Shown here: one piece after another, positions 15,155-23,418 of the stretch
How positions within the stretch are numbered: position 1 is the stretch's first letter
Layout of the letters: each line of letters opens with the position of its first letter
Source: Candidatus Limnocylindrus primus
Lineage (GTDB): Bacteria; Chloroflexota; Limnocylindria; Limnocylindrales; Limnocylindraceae
Assembly (NCBI GenBank): GCA_003670475.1
Contig: QWRJ01000006.1
Coordinates: 11,430 to 44,750, forward strand
Direction: 5' to 3'
Length of the DNA: 33,321 bases
The notes under the pieces: model-generated
Told to the model about the DNA's origin: nothing
The model's input: the letters and a program-made list of their open reading frames with translations, nothing else
The model's database searches: none
Position numbers and translations under genes: made by a program

Positions 15155-16474
15155 ATGCTCCATCTCTCGCGACTCATTGGACGACCCGTGCGCGACGGGA
15201 GCCCTGACGCGATCGGTTCGATTGACGACCTGATCGTTGCGGTCGGGACGAGCCACCCACCGGTGACCGGCCTTGTGGTGCGTACTGGACGACGACGCAT
15301 CTACCTCCCATGGAGTTCCGTGCAGCGACTCGATATGAGTGGGGCGCGACTTGCAACGGAGCGCATCGACATCACCGGCTTCCGCAAGCGGAAGGACGAG
15401 ATTCTTCTGAAGGGCGATCTGCTGGATAAGCAGATCGTTGACATTGATGGGCGCAAGGTGGTGCGCGCGAATGACGTGCTGCTCGACTTCGTTGATGGGG
15501 CGATGCGACTCGTTGCCGTAGATGTTGGCGCGGCGGGACTCCTGCGCCGACTCGGCCTCCCAGACAACTGGATCGAACGACTCTCTGGTGGCCGCTCGCG
15601 CGTTGCCTCATATATTGACTGGGAGGATGTGGATCCGCTCGGCTCCACCATTGCAAGCATGCGCCTGAAGGTGCCGCACGCCGGTCTCTCTGAGCTGCAC
15701 CCGGCCGACCTCGCCACGATCATTGACCAGCTAACGCCGCGCGACCGCGCCGACATCTTCAACTCGCTCGACGAAGAGGTTGCCGCCGAAGCGCTGGAAG
15801 AGTTGGAGCCAGAGACGCGCACCGATCTTCTTGAAGACCTTGAGCCCGAGCGTGCCGCCGATCTCCTTGAAGAGATGAGCCCAGATGAAGCGGCGGACGC
15901 CGTTGCCGATCTTTCGCCGATGAGCCGCAGCGCGATCTTGCGCCTGATGGCAAAAGAGGAGCGCGAAGATGTGAAGGAGCTGCTCGCGCATCCAGAGATG
16001 AGCGCCGGCGGCATCATGACCACCGAACATGTTGCGCTACGACCAACCGCAACCGTGTCGCAGGCGCTCGCCTCCATTCGCCGCCTACAACCAGATGCCG
16101 ACGTTGCCTTTGCCGTCTACGTGGTGGATGCAAAGCGCCATCTGCTTGGCGAGGTGACGCTGCGCGACCTGATCCTTGCCAGCCCAAGCGCCAAGGTAAT
16201 CGACCTGATGGAAGACGAGCCGGTTGCGGTGGAGCTGCTCGCCCACGCCGAAGAGGTGGCGCGCGTCGTCACACGCTACGGCCTTGTTGCCGTACCAGTC
16301 GTCGATGAAAACCGACGCCTGATGGGTGTGATCACCGCATCCGATGCGCTCTGGGATGTCCTGCCAGAGGAGTGGCGCCGCGAGATGCCACGCCGGCTTC
16401 ATAAGGGGAGCATCGCCGCTGTAGTCGCTAAGCGAAAGTCGAAGTCAGCGCCTCGAAGCAAGAACAATGGCTGA
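15155..16474 (+). CDS. Soluble PRC-barrel / MgtE-N / CBS-pair protein, probable regulator of the adjacent transporter
   Basis: 439 residues with no transmembrane segment. Two PRC-barrel-like halves cover about 1-80 and 85-135 (HLSRLIGRPVRDGSPDAIGS; LLDKQIVDIDGRKVVRANDV). An MgtE intracellular N-domain covers about 178-282 (LHPADLATIIDQLTPRDRAD, LEPERAADLLEEMSPDEAAD), with acidic superhelical repeats as in Mg2+-sensing MgtE domains. Two CBS domains follow at about 283-345 and 350-405 (GGIMTTEHVALRPTATVSQA; VITASDALWDVL). The tail is basic. In true MgtE these domains precede a five-helix channel, which is missing here. Instead the next gene, overlapping by 8 bases, encodes an Nramp-like transporter. 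Domain content is clear. That it gates the transporter according to Mg2+ or nucleotide is inference. The ATG has GGAGGG 4 bases upstream. Confidence 0.85.
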   Translation: MLHLSRLIGRPVRDGSPDAIGSIDDLIVAVGTSHPPVTGLVVRTGRRRIYLPWSSVQRLDMSGARLATERIDITGFRKRKDEILLKGDLLDKQIVDIDGRKVVRANDVLLDFVDGAMRLVAVDVGAAGLLRRLGLPDNWIERLSGGRSRVASYIDWEDVDPLGSTIASMRLKVPHAGLSELHPADLATIIDQLTPRDRADIFNSLDEEVAAEALEELEPETRTDLLEDLEPERAADLLEEMSPDEAADAVADLSPMSRSAILRLMAKEEREDVKELLAHPEMSAGGIMTTEHVALRPTATVSQALASIRRLQPDADVAFAVYVVDAKRHLLGEVTLRDLILASPSAKVIDLMEDEPVAVELLAHAEEVARVVTRYGLVAVPVVDENRRLMGVITASDALWDVLPEEWRREMPRRLHKGSIAAVVAKRKSKSAPRSKNNG

Positions 16475-17807
16475 TCGTCGCAGCGTTGCACCACTCGAAC
16501 TTGGGCGCGGTGCACCGCGACGCTTCGCCTCAATCGGGGCACTCCCGTTCTTGCGCCTTCGCGAAACCTTCCGCGGTCGACGTGGACCGCTCGCCTTCCT
16601 CGCCGTTGTTGGGCCGGGGCTGATCGCTGGCGTTGCCGGCAATGACGCGGGTGGCATCACCACCTACGCCACCCTCGGCTCGTCGACTGGGCTCCGCTTC
16701 CTCTGGATTCTCCCCTTCACGGCGCTCCTCCTGGCACTCGTTCAAGAGTCGGTCGCCCGCCTCGGCGTGGTGACAGGACAGGGGCTCACCGACCTGATCC
16801 GCGAGCGCTTCGGCGTGCGCTGGACCCTCTTCGCCATGGTCGTGCTCCTCATCGCTAACCTCGCCAACACGGTCGCCAATGTTGCTGGCGCATCGTCGGC
16901 ACTCGCAATCTTCGGCGTGCCGATCCTTGTGACGGCGCCGCTCGCCGCGCTCGCTGTCTGGCTGCTCGTGGTGATGGGGTCGTATCGCAGCGTGGAGCGC
17001 ATCTTCCTTTCACTCACCGCCGTCTTCTTGGCCTACATCGCCGCCGCACTGCTCTCAAATCCAAACTGGGCGGAGGTTGCTTCGTCACTCACCTCACCAG
17101 ATCTCGGCGGCATCTCTGGTGCAGAGGCGCTCCTCATCATCGCCGTGGTTGGTACCACCGTCACTCCGTACATGCAGTTCTACCTGCAGTCGGCGGTTGC
17201 GGAGAAGGAGATCGGCGTAGAGGAGCTCGGTGCGGCGCGCGCCGATGCGATCCTCGGTTCAATCTGGACCAACTTCATCGCGGTCTGCATCGTGATCGCC
17301 ACGGCGGTCGCACTCGCTGGAACCGGGAAGGCGATCGGCTCTGCCGCTGAGGCGGCGATTGCACTCGAGCCACTCGCCGGCTCCTTCGCCACCATCCTCT
17401 TCGGCGCCGGGCTCTTTGGTGCAAGCCTCTTAGCGATGGCGATCATGCCGCTCACCACCGCCTTCGCACTGAGCGAAGCGTTCGGCTTTGAGTCGGGTGT
17501 TGATCGCAAGCTACATGAGGCACCGATCTTCTACGGCATCTTCACCGCCATCTTGGTGGTGGGTGCTGGCGTGGTGATGATCCCCGGCCTCGACCCGATC
17601 GGCGCGATCGTGGGGAGCCAGTACCTGCAGGGTCTCTTCCTCCCCATCGTGCTCGCCTTCATCGTCAGCCTCGCCAGCAGCAAGGCGCTCCTCGGCGAGC
17701 ATGCGAGCCCACGATGGCTCCGCTTCGTCGGCTGGGGTGCGGTTGGAGTCTTGGGGGCGCTGAACGTACTGGTGCTCGTGGCGAACCTGCTCGGGCTCGC
17801 GAACTAA
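16467..17807 (+). CDS. Nramp (SLC11)-related divalent metal transporter, non-canonical, possibly magnesium
   Basis: 446 residues with about 11 transmembrane helices after a basic 40-residue N terminus. The first helix has VGPGLIAGVAGNDAGGITTY, where canonical Nramp has GPG...DPGN; Asp60 is kept but the DPGN context is changed. The sixth helix has VGTTVTPYMQFYLQSAV, where canonical Nramp has VMPHNxxLHS. The transition-metal-selective Met is thus Thr233 and His is Tyr235. Loss of this Met is a feature of Nramp relatives that move harder ions such as Mg2+ or Al3+. Together with the preceding MgtE-N/CBS gene (8-base overlap) this argues against a simple MntH annotation. It ends only 10 bases from the convergent LCP gene. 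Membership in the Nramp superfamily is firm; the substrate is inference. Confidence 0.87.
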   Translation: MADRRSVAPLELGRGAPRRFASIGALPFLRLRETFRGRRGPLAFLAVVGPGLIAGVAGNDAGGITTYATLGSSTGLRFLWILPFTALLLALVQESVARLGVVTGQGLTDLIRERFGVRWTLFAMVVLLIANLANTVANVAGASSALAIFGVPILVTAPLAALAVWLLVVMGSYRSVERIFLSLTAVFLAYIAAALLSNPNWAEVASSLTSPDLGGISGAEALLIIAVVGTTVTPYMQFYLQSAVAEKEIGVEELGAARADAILGSIWTNFIAVCIVIATAVALAGTGKAIGSAAEAAIALEPLAGSFATILFGAGLFGASLLAMAIMPLTTAFALSEAFGFESGVDRKLHEAPIFYGIFTAILVVGAGVVMIPGLDPIGAIVGSQYLQGLFLPIVLAFIVSLASSKALLGEHASPRWLRFVGWGAVGVLGALNVLVLVANLLGLAN

Positions 17808-17817
17808 CGCGCGAAGG

Positions 17818-19338
17818 TTACTGGCCAACCGCTCCAAACTCTGTTGCAACCCAGGCGCGCGTGCAGGCTAGGCGACTGCTGAACGTGTCTGCCCCAAAGA
17901 GTGATGCGGTGGCAATGCGGCACTGCGTCCCACTCGGAAGCGTGACACGCTGACCGAGGAGGAGCATTGAGCGCCACCCCTCAGACGCATCAGGTCCTGC
18001 GGCAAGTTCGTCACGAGCCGCTGCTACGTAGGTAAAGATCGTTGACACATCTCCTGGTGCAATGCTGCCACGAACCAGCGCCGGCCCCAGATTCCAGTCC
18101 TTCACCAGGCCCGCCGCGTTGCGATCTGCCCGTGCATACCAGCGCATGGAGGCGAGCGCGGCGAGTGCGCTCGCGACCTCGCTTCCAGCATCAACTACAC
18201 GGAGCGTGATCGCTGAGAGGATGCGCTGCGCGCGACGGATGCGGTTCGTATCGCCGTCGTACTTTCGCGCGCGCGCGAAGCCGGTCCAGAGGCTGCTCGG
18301 CACATCAAAGATGCATCCGTCAGCAGAGGCGCCAACGACAGGGCAAGAGTCAGCGATGAAGTTCGGACTCGTGCTGCGCACCGTTGCAGTGGTCTCTGGC
18401 TCGCGGCAGTTGGCGTGATACCAGCCAGAGCGCCTCCCGAGCCGGTCAACGCTCCCTGGGCGCAGGAAGAGTAGGTCGCCGTACTTGGCGTTCGACGAGA
18501 TGTTGATGTCGTCGTAGCTCCTCTCGCCCCCCGTGCGAAGGCGGTTCGTCCGGCAGGAGGCGAAGCGGCTCTTGTCGTCTAGATGGACGAGCGTTGGACC
18601 AGGGGCGAGCGTGTCGAGTGTGGCGCCGAGGATATCGGCGGAACCGAAGGTGGTGAGCACCCAATCGTCAATCTCAATGTTGAACGCGTAGGCAAGGTTC
18701 TCGCGCACCTTTTCTGCGGCGAGCGAGGAGCGCTCCCATGCGCGCAGCTTCGGTGTTGCTTCCATGCAGAGCTGCGCGTAGACATAGAGTGCGTTCACTT
18801 TTCTGTTGAAGCGTGTCCGGCCGGGACGGCAGAAGTCACGTGAGAGTGAGGGCTTTAGGGGGAAGTTCACCATGTCGCGCGGGATGCTCAACGCCGCCGA
18901 CTCACCCGTTTCCGGGTTCACTGTGAGGAGGGTCATCACATCGGTCCGCTCGGTGCCAGCACGGTTGCGCGGCGCATCAAGCGTGGCATCGGCGGTAGGC
19001 GACCAGATGTACGGATAGAGGGCGCTCGCTGGCGAGCCATCAACGCTCGCCGCTGCCACCTTCGGCTCGAGGCTGCTGCAGCGTTCCGCGCCAAGTGGTG
19101 AGTACATCTTGCGACAGCGCTTGTCGCTCCCTAGGAAGAGGAGCGTGTAGCGGCCGTCGCTGCCGAGCAGTGATGCGTCAAGCGCTGCAACCTCAGCCGT
19201 AACCTCAGCGGCGCGCGCACCCTGCGTTGTGACGGCGAGCGGTCCAAGGCCAGACCAGGTGGCGGTGGAAAAAGTGATCCCGGCGAGAAGTGCGAGCGCT
19301 GCTGCATGCGGCGCGCCGCGGTGTCCCGCGGGCGTCAC
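17818..19338 (-). CDS. Divergent LytR-CpsA-Psr (LCP) family exported protein
   Basis: 506 residues. A hydrophobic N-terminal segment (about 12-35) acts as signal or anchor. LCP features are GTERTDVMTLLTVNPETGES, then ALSIPRDM (PRD at 153-155), then FNRKVNALYVYAQL. Further on, the RIRRAQRILSAI helix matches the R..RQQ..L.A element near the end of LCP domains. LCP proteins transfer lipid-linked glycopolymers to peptidoglycan or proteins, using conserved Arg and Asp residues to bind the pyrophosphate lipid. Unusual points are about ten cysteines outside the signal region (for example DKRCRKM, ADSCPVV, ADGCIFD), suggesting disulfides, and large insertions between core motifs. The GTG start overlaps the fabG stop by 4 bases, so it is translated as the last gene of the fatty acid operon. 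Family call probable; polymer and acceptor unknown. Confidence 0.75.
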   Translation of the reverse strand: MTPAGHRGAPHAAALALLAGITFSTATWSGLGPLAVTTQGARAAEVTAEVAALDASLLGSDGRYTLLFLGSDKRCRKMYSPLGAERCSSLEPKVAAASVDGSPASALYPYIWSPTADATLDAPRNRAGTERTDVMTLLTVNPETGESAALSIPRDMVNFPLKPSLSRDFCRPGRTRFNRKVNALYVYAQLCMEATPKLRAWERSSLAAEKVRENLAYAFNIEIDDWVLTTFGSADILGATLDTLAPGPTLVHLDDKSRFASCRTNRLRTGGERSYDDINISSNAKYGDLLFLRPGSVDRLGRRSGWYHANCREPETTATVRSTSPNFIADSCPVVGASADGCIFDVPSSLWTGFARARKYDGDTNRIRRAQRILSAITLRVVDAGSEVASALAALASMRWYARADRNAAGLVKDWNLGPALVRGSIAPGDVSTIFTYVAAARDELAAGPDASEGWRSMLLLGQRVTLPSGTQCRIATASLFGADTFSSRLACTRAWVATEFGAVGQ

Positions 19339-20084
19339 ATCATCACCAGGCCGCCATCCACCCCCAGCACCTGGCCAGTGACATATGAAGCCTCACGCGA
19401 TGCGAGATAGATCACCGCAGCGGCGATCTCGTGCGGTTCGCCGAACCTGCCGAGTGGCGTCTGCGCCTTCACGCCATCTTTAATCGCATCCGGTAGGTCA
19501 GCGGTCAGTTCGGTCGTGATGAAGCCTGGCGCTACGGCGTTCACGGTGATGCCGCGGCTCGCAACCTCACGCGCGGTGGCCTTAGTGAGGCCGATCATCC
19601 CCGCCTTCGCCGAGCTGTAGTTTGCTTGGCCGGCATTCCCCGCCTGACCGGAGACGCTCGTGATGTTGATGATGCGACCACTCTTGGCGCGCAGCATCTC
19701 CTTCACCGCCGCCTTCGTCATATAGAAGGCGCCAGAGAGATTCGTGTCGATCACTTCACGCCACTGCTCTGGCGTCATGCGCAGGATCAGCGTGTCGCGG
19801 GTGATCCCCGCGTTATTCACGAGCAGGTCAACCTTGCCGAATGTCTCAATCGCCTTGGCGACCACCGCAACTGCGGCGTCTGGATCGGCGACGTCTGCCT
19901 GCAGAGCGATCCCCTTGCGCCCCTTCGCGGCGATCTCAGCGATCACGGCGTCGGCGGCGGCGGTGTTCCCCTTGTAGGTGATCAGCACGTCGGCGCCAGC
20001 ATCTGCAAGTGCGAGCGCAATGGCACGACCAATCCCGCGCGCGCCGCCCGTCACGATTGCCGAATAGCCCGTCAGTTCAAACAT
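19335..20084 (-). CDS. fabG: 3-oxoacyl-[acyl-carrier-protein] reductase
   Basis: 249 residues, standard FabG length. It reduces 3-oxoacyl-ACP to 3-hydroxyacyl-ACP with NADPH in type II fatty acid elongation. The short-chain dehydrogenase signature is complete: TGGARGIG (12-19) for the cofactor, NNAG (90-93), and the catalytic tetrad Asn115, Ser143, Tyr156 and Lys160 in YSSAKAG. The segment VAPGFITTELT and the C terminus ASYVTGQVLGVDGGLVM are typical of FabG rather than of other SDRs. AAGGAGG (20095-20089) lies 4 bases before the ATG. The 54-base gap to fabH is the longest inside the fab block. The neighbouring fab genes on the same strand support the FabG assignment. Confidence 0.95.
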   Translation of the reverse strand: MFELTGYSAIVTGGARGIGRAIALALADAGADVLITYKGNTAAADAVIAEIAAKGRKGIALQADVADPDAAVAVVAKAIETFGKVDLLVNNAGITRDTLILRMTPEQWREVIDTNLSGAFYMTKAAVKEMLRAKSGRIINITSVSGQAGNAGQANYSSAKAGMIGLTKATAREVASRGITVNAVAPGFITTELTADLPDAIKDGVKAQTPLGRFGEPHEIAAAVIYLASREASYVTGQVLGVDGGLVMM

Positions 20085-20138
20085 GCCGCCTCCTTCGTTG
20101 TGATGCTCATTCGCTTGCTCTTCCTCATCAGTTTGATC

Positions 20139-21314
20139 TTAGCGACGGCGTCCGTCCAGGTGCGCACGAAGCGCCGCAGGGACGGCGTCCGCCTTCGCCC
20201 CACCCTCAGGGCGAACCACGACGATCTTGCTCGCATCAACGCTCGCCGCACGCGCGCCGTGCGCCGGATCGGCATCCCAGCGCGTGACGAAGGCGCCCGA
20301 GGTGTAGCCACCACCAAACGCCACGGTGCAGAAGACATCTCCAGGCTTCAGGCGCCCTGCGGCCACCGCCTCAGAGAGGGCGATCGGGATGCTCGCCGCT
20401 GAGGTGTTCCCGTACTTATCAAGGTTCACGAAGATCTGGTCCATCGGATAGTTGATCGCCTTGGAGACGTGTTCAATGATGCGGATGTTCGCCTGATGCG
20501 GAATCACGAGATTCACCTGTGACGGGGTGAGGCCGGCGCGCTCAATTGCAGCGGTCGCCACCGCCGCCATGGTGCGTGTTGCGTAGACGTACGTTTTTGC
20601 GCCATCCATCTTGATCAGCGGATCGGCGTTGTCGCCCGCGCCGCCAGGAATCCAGAGCGCGTAGGCGCCGCTCGGATCAGCAGAGAGTTCAAAGCTGAGC
20701 GTCCCTGGACGTGTTGTCCCCTCCTGTCCGGCGGGAAGTTCAAGCGCCTCCAGAACAATGGCGCCGGCACCATCACCGAAGAGGACGCACGTTGAGCGAT
20801 CGCTCCAATCAACGGAGCGTGAGAGCGTCTCCGCGCCAATGACGAGTGCGCGTTGACCGAGCCCTGCAGTGATGAAGCCGTGCGCAACCGCGTAGGCGTA
20901 GGCGAAACCGGAGCAGGCGGCGGATAGGTCAAAGGCGGCGGCGCGCGTGCTGCCGATCGCCCCCTTCACTAACACTGCTGTGCTCGGCATCAAGTGATCT
21001 GGCGTCAGTGTTGCCACCACGATCAGGTCAACGTCGTCGGCGCTGATCCCAGCAACGGCGAGTGCGCGCGCCGCCGCAATGGATGCCATGGAGGCGGTCG
21101 TCTCACCCTCCGCCGCAATGCGGCGCTCACGAATCCCCGTGCGCGTGGTAATCCATTCGTCGCTCGTCTCCACGATCTTCTCCAGATCCGCATTCGTCAA
21201 AATCGTGGACGGCACCTCATGCCCCCAGCCGATGATATGCGTGGTGCGGTTCGGCAGCTGCGCGCGACCGGTCGTCCCGCCAATGCGCTGCTCGTTCATG
21301 GCGTCTCCGCTCAT
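20139..21314 (-). CDS. fabH: 3-oxoacyl-[acyl-carrier-protein] synthase III
   Basis: 391 residues. It starts fatty acid synthesis by condensing acetyl-CoA or a branched acyl-CoA with malonyl-ACP. The catalytic triad is visible: Cys134 in DLSAACSGFAYA, His273 in VIPHQANIRII and Asn303 in KYGNTSAASIP. SDEWITTRTGIRERR near the N terminus and VAFGGGYTSGAFV near the end of the core are typical. It is longer than the usual 310-330 residues because of about 20 extra N-terminal residues and a C-terminal extension from about 347 (ARAASVDASKIVVVRP). The ATG at 21314 overlaps the accB stop by 4 bases. An ATG at 21299, preceded by GGAG, would remove five residues and is an alternative. Primer preference cannot be told from sequence. 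Confidence 0.94.
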   Translation of the reverse strand: MSGDAMNEQRIGGTTGRAQLPNRTTHIIGWGHEVPSTILTNADLEKIVETSDEWITTRTGIRERRIAAEGETTASMASIAAARALAVAGISADDVDLIVVATLTPDHLMPSTAVLVKGAIGSTRAAAFDLSAACSGFAYAYAVAHGFITAGLGQRALVIGAETLSRSVDWSDRSTCVLFGDGAGAIVLEALELPAGQEGTTRPGTLSFELSADPSGAYALWIPGGAGDNADPLIKMDGAKTYVYATRTMAAVATAAIERAGLTPSQVNLVIPHQANIRIIEHVSKAINYPMDQIFVNLDKYGNTSAASIPIALSEAVAAGRLKPGDVFCTVAFGGGYTSGAFVTRWDADPAHGARAASVDASKIVVVRPEGGAKADAVPAALRAHLDGRRR

Positions 21315-22108
21315 GACTCAAGCTCGATGATCGGCGACTTTGACTTCACGAGGCGGCCGTTCTCGGCAACGATGCGCACCACGCGCCCCGCCTTATCCGA
21401 CTTGATCTCGTTGAAGAGCTTCATCGCCTCAATCAGGCCGATCGGCTGACCAACGCTGATCGTCTGGCCGACCGCAATCATCGGATCGGCGCCTGGGGTT
21501 GCTGCGGCGTAGAAGATGCCGGTGAGCGGCGCGTTGACGAACACGCCACTCGGTGCGGCGGCGCCAGCGGCGGCTGCTCCTGTGGGGGCAGCAGAAGAGG
21601 GCGGCGCGGCGGTTGACGCCGCAGAAGCGGTTGACGTAGGTGCACCAGCGGCGAGAACGATCTGTCCGCCAGCAACGGCGGCGCGGCTGCGCACCACCAC
21701 GCGGGTGCCGCCAGAGGAGAGTTCAATTTCGGCGAGGCCGCTCCCATCCGCAACGGCGGCGAGTCGGTCGATCAGTTCCACCAGATCCGCTTCGTCGCTG
21801 GTGAGCGGCGCCTGCTCTGCCGTCTGACGTGGGATGCGTAGCTCGGGTGGCTGCGCGTTCAGGCGCGGCTGACCGCGGCGCGGTCGCGGCGGCGTAGTCT
21901 GCATCACGGGGCGCGGTTCGATGCGCTCTGCTGTACGACGCTCAGTGGTGAATCGCTCCACTGGCGGCGTGGATGGCTTCGCTGGGCTAATGCCGCTACT
22001 CGGTTGCGGCGCCGCGGCACCACCGCGCGCGCGTCGCGCCGCCTCACGCGCCGCATCCAGCGCCCGTAGCGCACTCTTCTGCAGTCGCTCGCGACGCTTC
22101 TCTGCCAT
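21311..22108 (-). CDS. accB: Biotin carboxyl carrier protein of acetyl-CoA carboxylase, with long basic N-terminal extension
   Basis: 265 residues from the ATG at 22108, whose TGATG overlaps the fabF stop; an ATG at 22123 would add five residues. The C-terminal biotinyl domain (about 188-265) has the classical IEAMKLFNEI, with Lys230 as biotin acceptor. It is preceded by the conserved BCCP N-terminal helix region (about 103-141, DLVELIDRLAAVADGSGLAE), and then an Ala/Pro/Thr-rich linker. The first 100 residues are an extra Arg/Pro/Ala-rich segment (RARGGAAAP; TTPPRPRRGQPRL), strongly basic and probably disordered, which normal BCCPs of about 150-170 residues lack. It lies between fabF and fabH rather than next to accC; the accC-adjacent slot is taken by a lysine-less relative (26067-26582). 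This is the only protein in the window able to carry biotin for carboxylation. Confidence 0.92.
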   Translation of the reverse strand: MAEKRRERLQKSALRALDAAREAARRARGGAAAPQPSSGISPAKPSTPPVERFTTERRTAERIEPRPVMQTTPPRPRRGQPRLNAQPPELRIPRQTAEQAPLTSDEADLVELIDRLAAVADGSGLAEIELSSGGTRVVVRSRAAVAGGQIVLAAGAPTSTASAASTAAPPSSAAPTGAAAAGAAAPSGVFVNAPLTGIFYAAATPGADPMIAVGQTISVGQPIGLIEAMKLFNEIKSDKAGRVVRIVAENGRLVKSKSPIIELES

Positions 22109-23418
22109 CAGCGACCCGTCCATTTTGCAAGAAGCAACGCCGCGTTCTGCCCGCCGAATCCGAACGCATTCACGAGCGCAAGGGCAACCTCTTGGTCACG
22201 CGGCGCGCCTGTGACAATGTCGAGCGCGCCAACGAGTGGGTCGGGGGCGCTGAGGTTGAGCGTGGCGTGGACGCGGCTGTCGCGCATCGCGCAGATGGTG
22301 GCGGCGGCGCCGAGCGCACCGGCGGCACCGAGCGTGTGGCCGATGTTCCCCTTGGTTGCGGTGATGCTGGCGCGCAACTGTGCGCGATCCGCCGATGCGG
22401 CGCTTGCGGCATCTGCCGCGCCAGTGAGGATGGTGCGGATGGCGTCGAGCTCCGCCTTATCGCCCTCTGGTGTTGAGGTGGCGTGCGCGTTGACGTGGTC
22501 AATCTCGCTCCCCGCGCGTCCCGCCTTCTCCAGCGCGCGACGTGCGGCGCGCACGGCGCCGTACCCGCCAGGGGCAGGGAGGGTGATGTGCTGCGCGTCC
22601 GCCGATGCGCCGTAGCCAACGATCTCGGCGAGCGGCGTGGCGCCGCGTGCAAGGGCGAGGTCGAGTCGCTCAAGAAGCAAGATGCCAGCGCCTTCGGACA
22701 TCACGAAGCCGTCGCGCGCGCTGTCGAACGGTCGCGATGCGGCGGCAGGATCGCCGCCCGCAGCGCTACTCCCACTTCGTGAAAGTGCACGCATATTGTT
22801 GAATCCGGCAATCACCACAGGGTGCAGCGCCGCTTCGGCACCACCAGCGAGTGCGCGCTCAGCATCACCACGACGAATCGTCTCGTAGGCTTCGCCAATG
22901 GCGTGACCGGCGGTGGCGCAGGCGCTGACTGGCCCAAACGATGGGCCTTGCGCATTGACGTGGATCGCAACTTCGCCCGCCGCCATATTGCCGATCGCTC
23001 CTGGAATCAAGAATGGCGAGACGCGACCCGCCCCCTTCTCGCCGTAGTTCAGCGCCTGTTCAAAGAGTGTCGTTGCACCACCAAGGCCTGAGCCGATGAT
23101 CGTTGCGGTGCCAAGGGCGAGCTCGTCGCTCAGCCGCGCTGGGAGACCTGCGGAGATGAGTGCCTCAACAGAAGCGGCGATCGCAAGGTGTGAGAAGCGA
23201 TCGAGTCGCTTGATCTGTTTCGCCTCAAGGATGTCGGATGGATCAAAGTTCGGGACCTGTCCGCCGAAGTCCACCTCTTGTCCGGTCAGGTCGAGGCCTT
23301 CAAGCCGGCGAATGCCAGAGCGTCCCGCGAGGAGACCGCTCCAGAGCGCATCCACGCCGCGACCGAGTGGGGAGAGCGCCCCCATGCCGGTGACAACAAC
23401 GCGATGCGCCGTGTTCAT
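22108..23418 (-). CDS. fabF: 3-oxoacyl-[acyl-carrier-protein] synthase II
   Basis: 436 residues, a little longer than the usual 410. It elongates acyl-ACP with malonyl-ACP. The Cys-His-His active site is present: Cys167 in GPVSACATAGHAIGEA, His312 in NAHATSTPEGD, and Lys356/His361 in ITATKGNIGHTLGAAG. The N terminus RVVVTGMGALSPLG and SRPFDSARDGFVMSEGAG are classic KAS I/II landmarks. The context with fabZ, fabG and fabH makes FabF the better name than FabB. The ATG overlaps the stop of the upstream phosphoesterase-like gene by 4 bases (ATGA), and its own stop overlaps the accB start, so it is translationally coupled on both sides. Small Ala/Ser insertions around 215-228 and 335-345 account for the extra length. 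Confidence 0.95.
   Translation of the reverse strand: MNTAHRVVVTGMGALSPLGRGVDALWSGLLAGRSGIRRLEGLDLTGQEVDFGGQVPNFDPSDILEAKQIKRLDRFSHLAIAASVEALISAGLPARLSDELALGTATIIGSGLGGATTLFEQALNYGEKGAGRVSPFLIPGAIGNMAAGEVAIHVNAQGPSFGPVSACATAGHAIGEAYETIRRGDAERALAGGAEAALHPVVIAGFNNMRALSRSGSSAAGGDPAAASRPFDSARDGFVMSEGAGILLLERLDLALARGATPLAEIVGYGASADAQHITLPAPGGYGAVRAARRALEKAGRAGSEIDHVNAHATSTPEGDKAELDAIRTILTGAADAASAASADRAQLRASITATKGNIGHTLGAAGALGAAATICAMRDSRVHATLNLSAPDPLVGALDIVTGAPRDQEVALALVNAFGFGGQNAALLLAKWTGR

Noticed and set aside
16467-17807. Naming the Nramp-like gene mntH
   Set aside because: The selectivity Met and the DPGN context are changed and the linked gene carries Mg-sensing domains, so a manganese label is not supported.
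17800-17820. Bidirectional terminator between the Nramp-like and LCP genes
   Set aside because: Only a weak TCGCG/CGCGA pairing exists in a 10-base gap and there is no T-tract on either strand.
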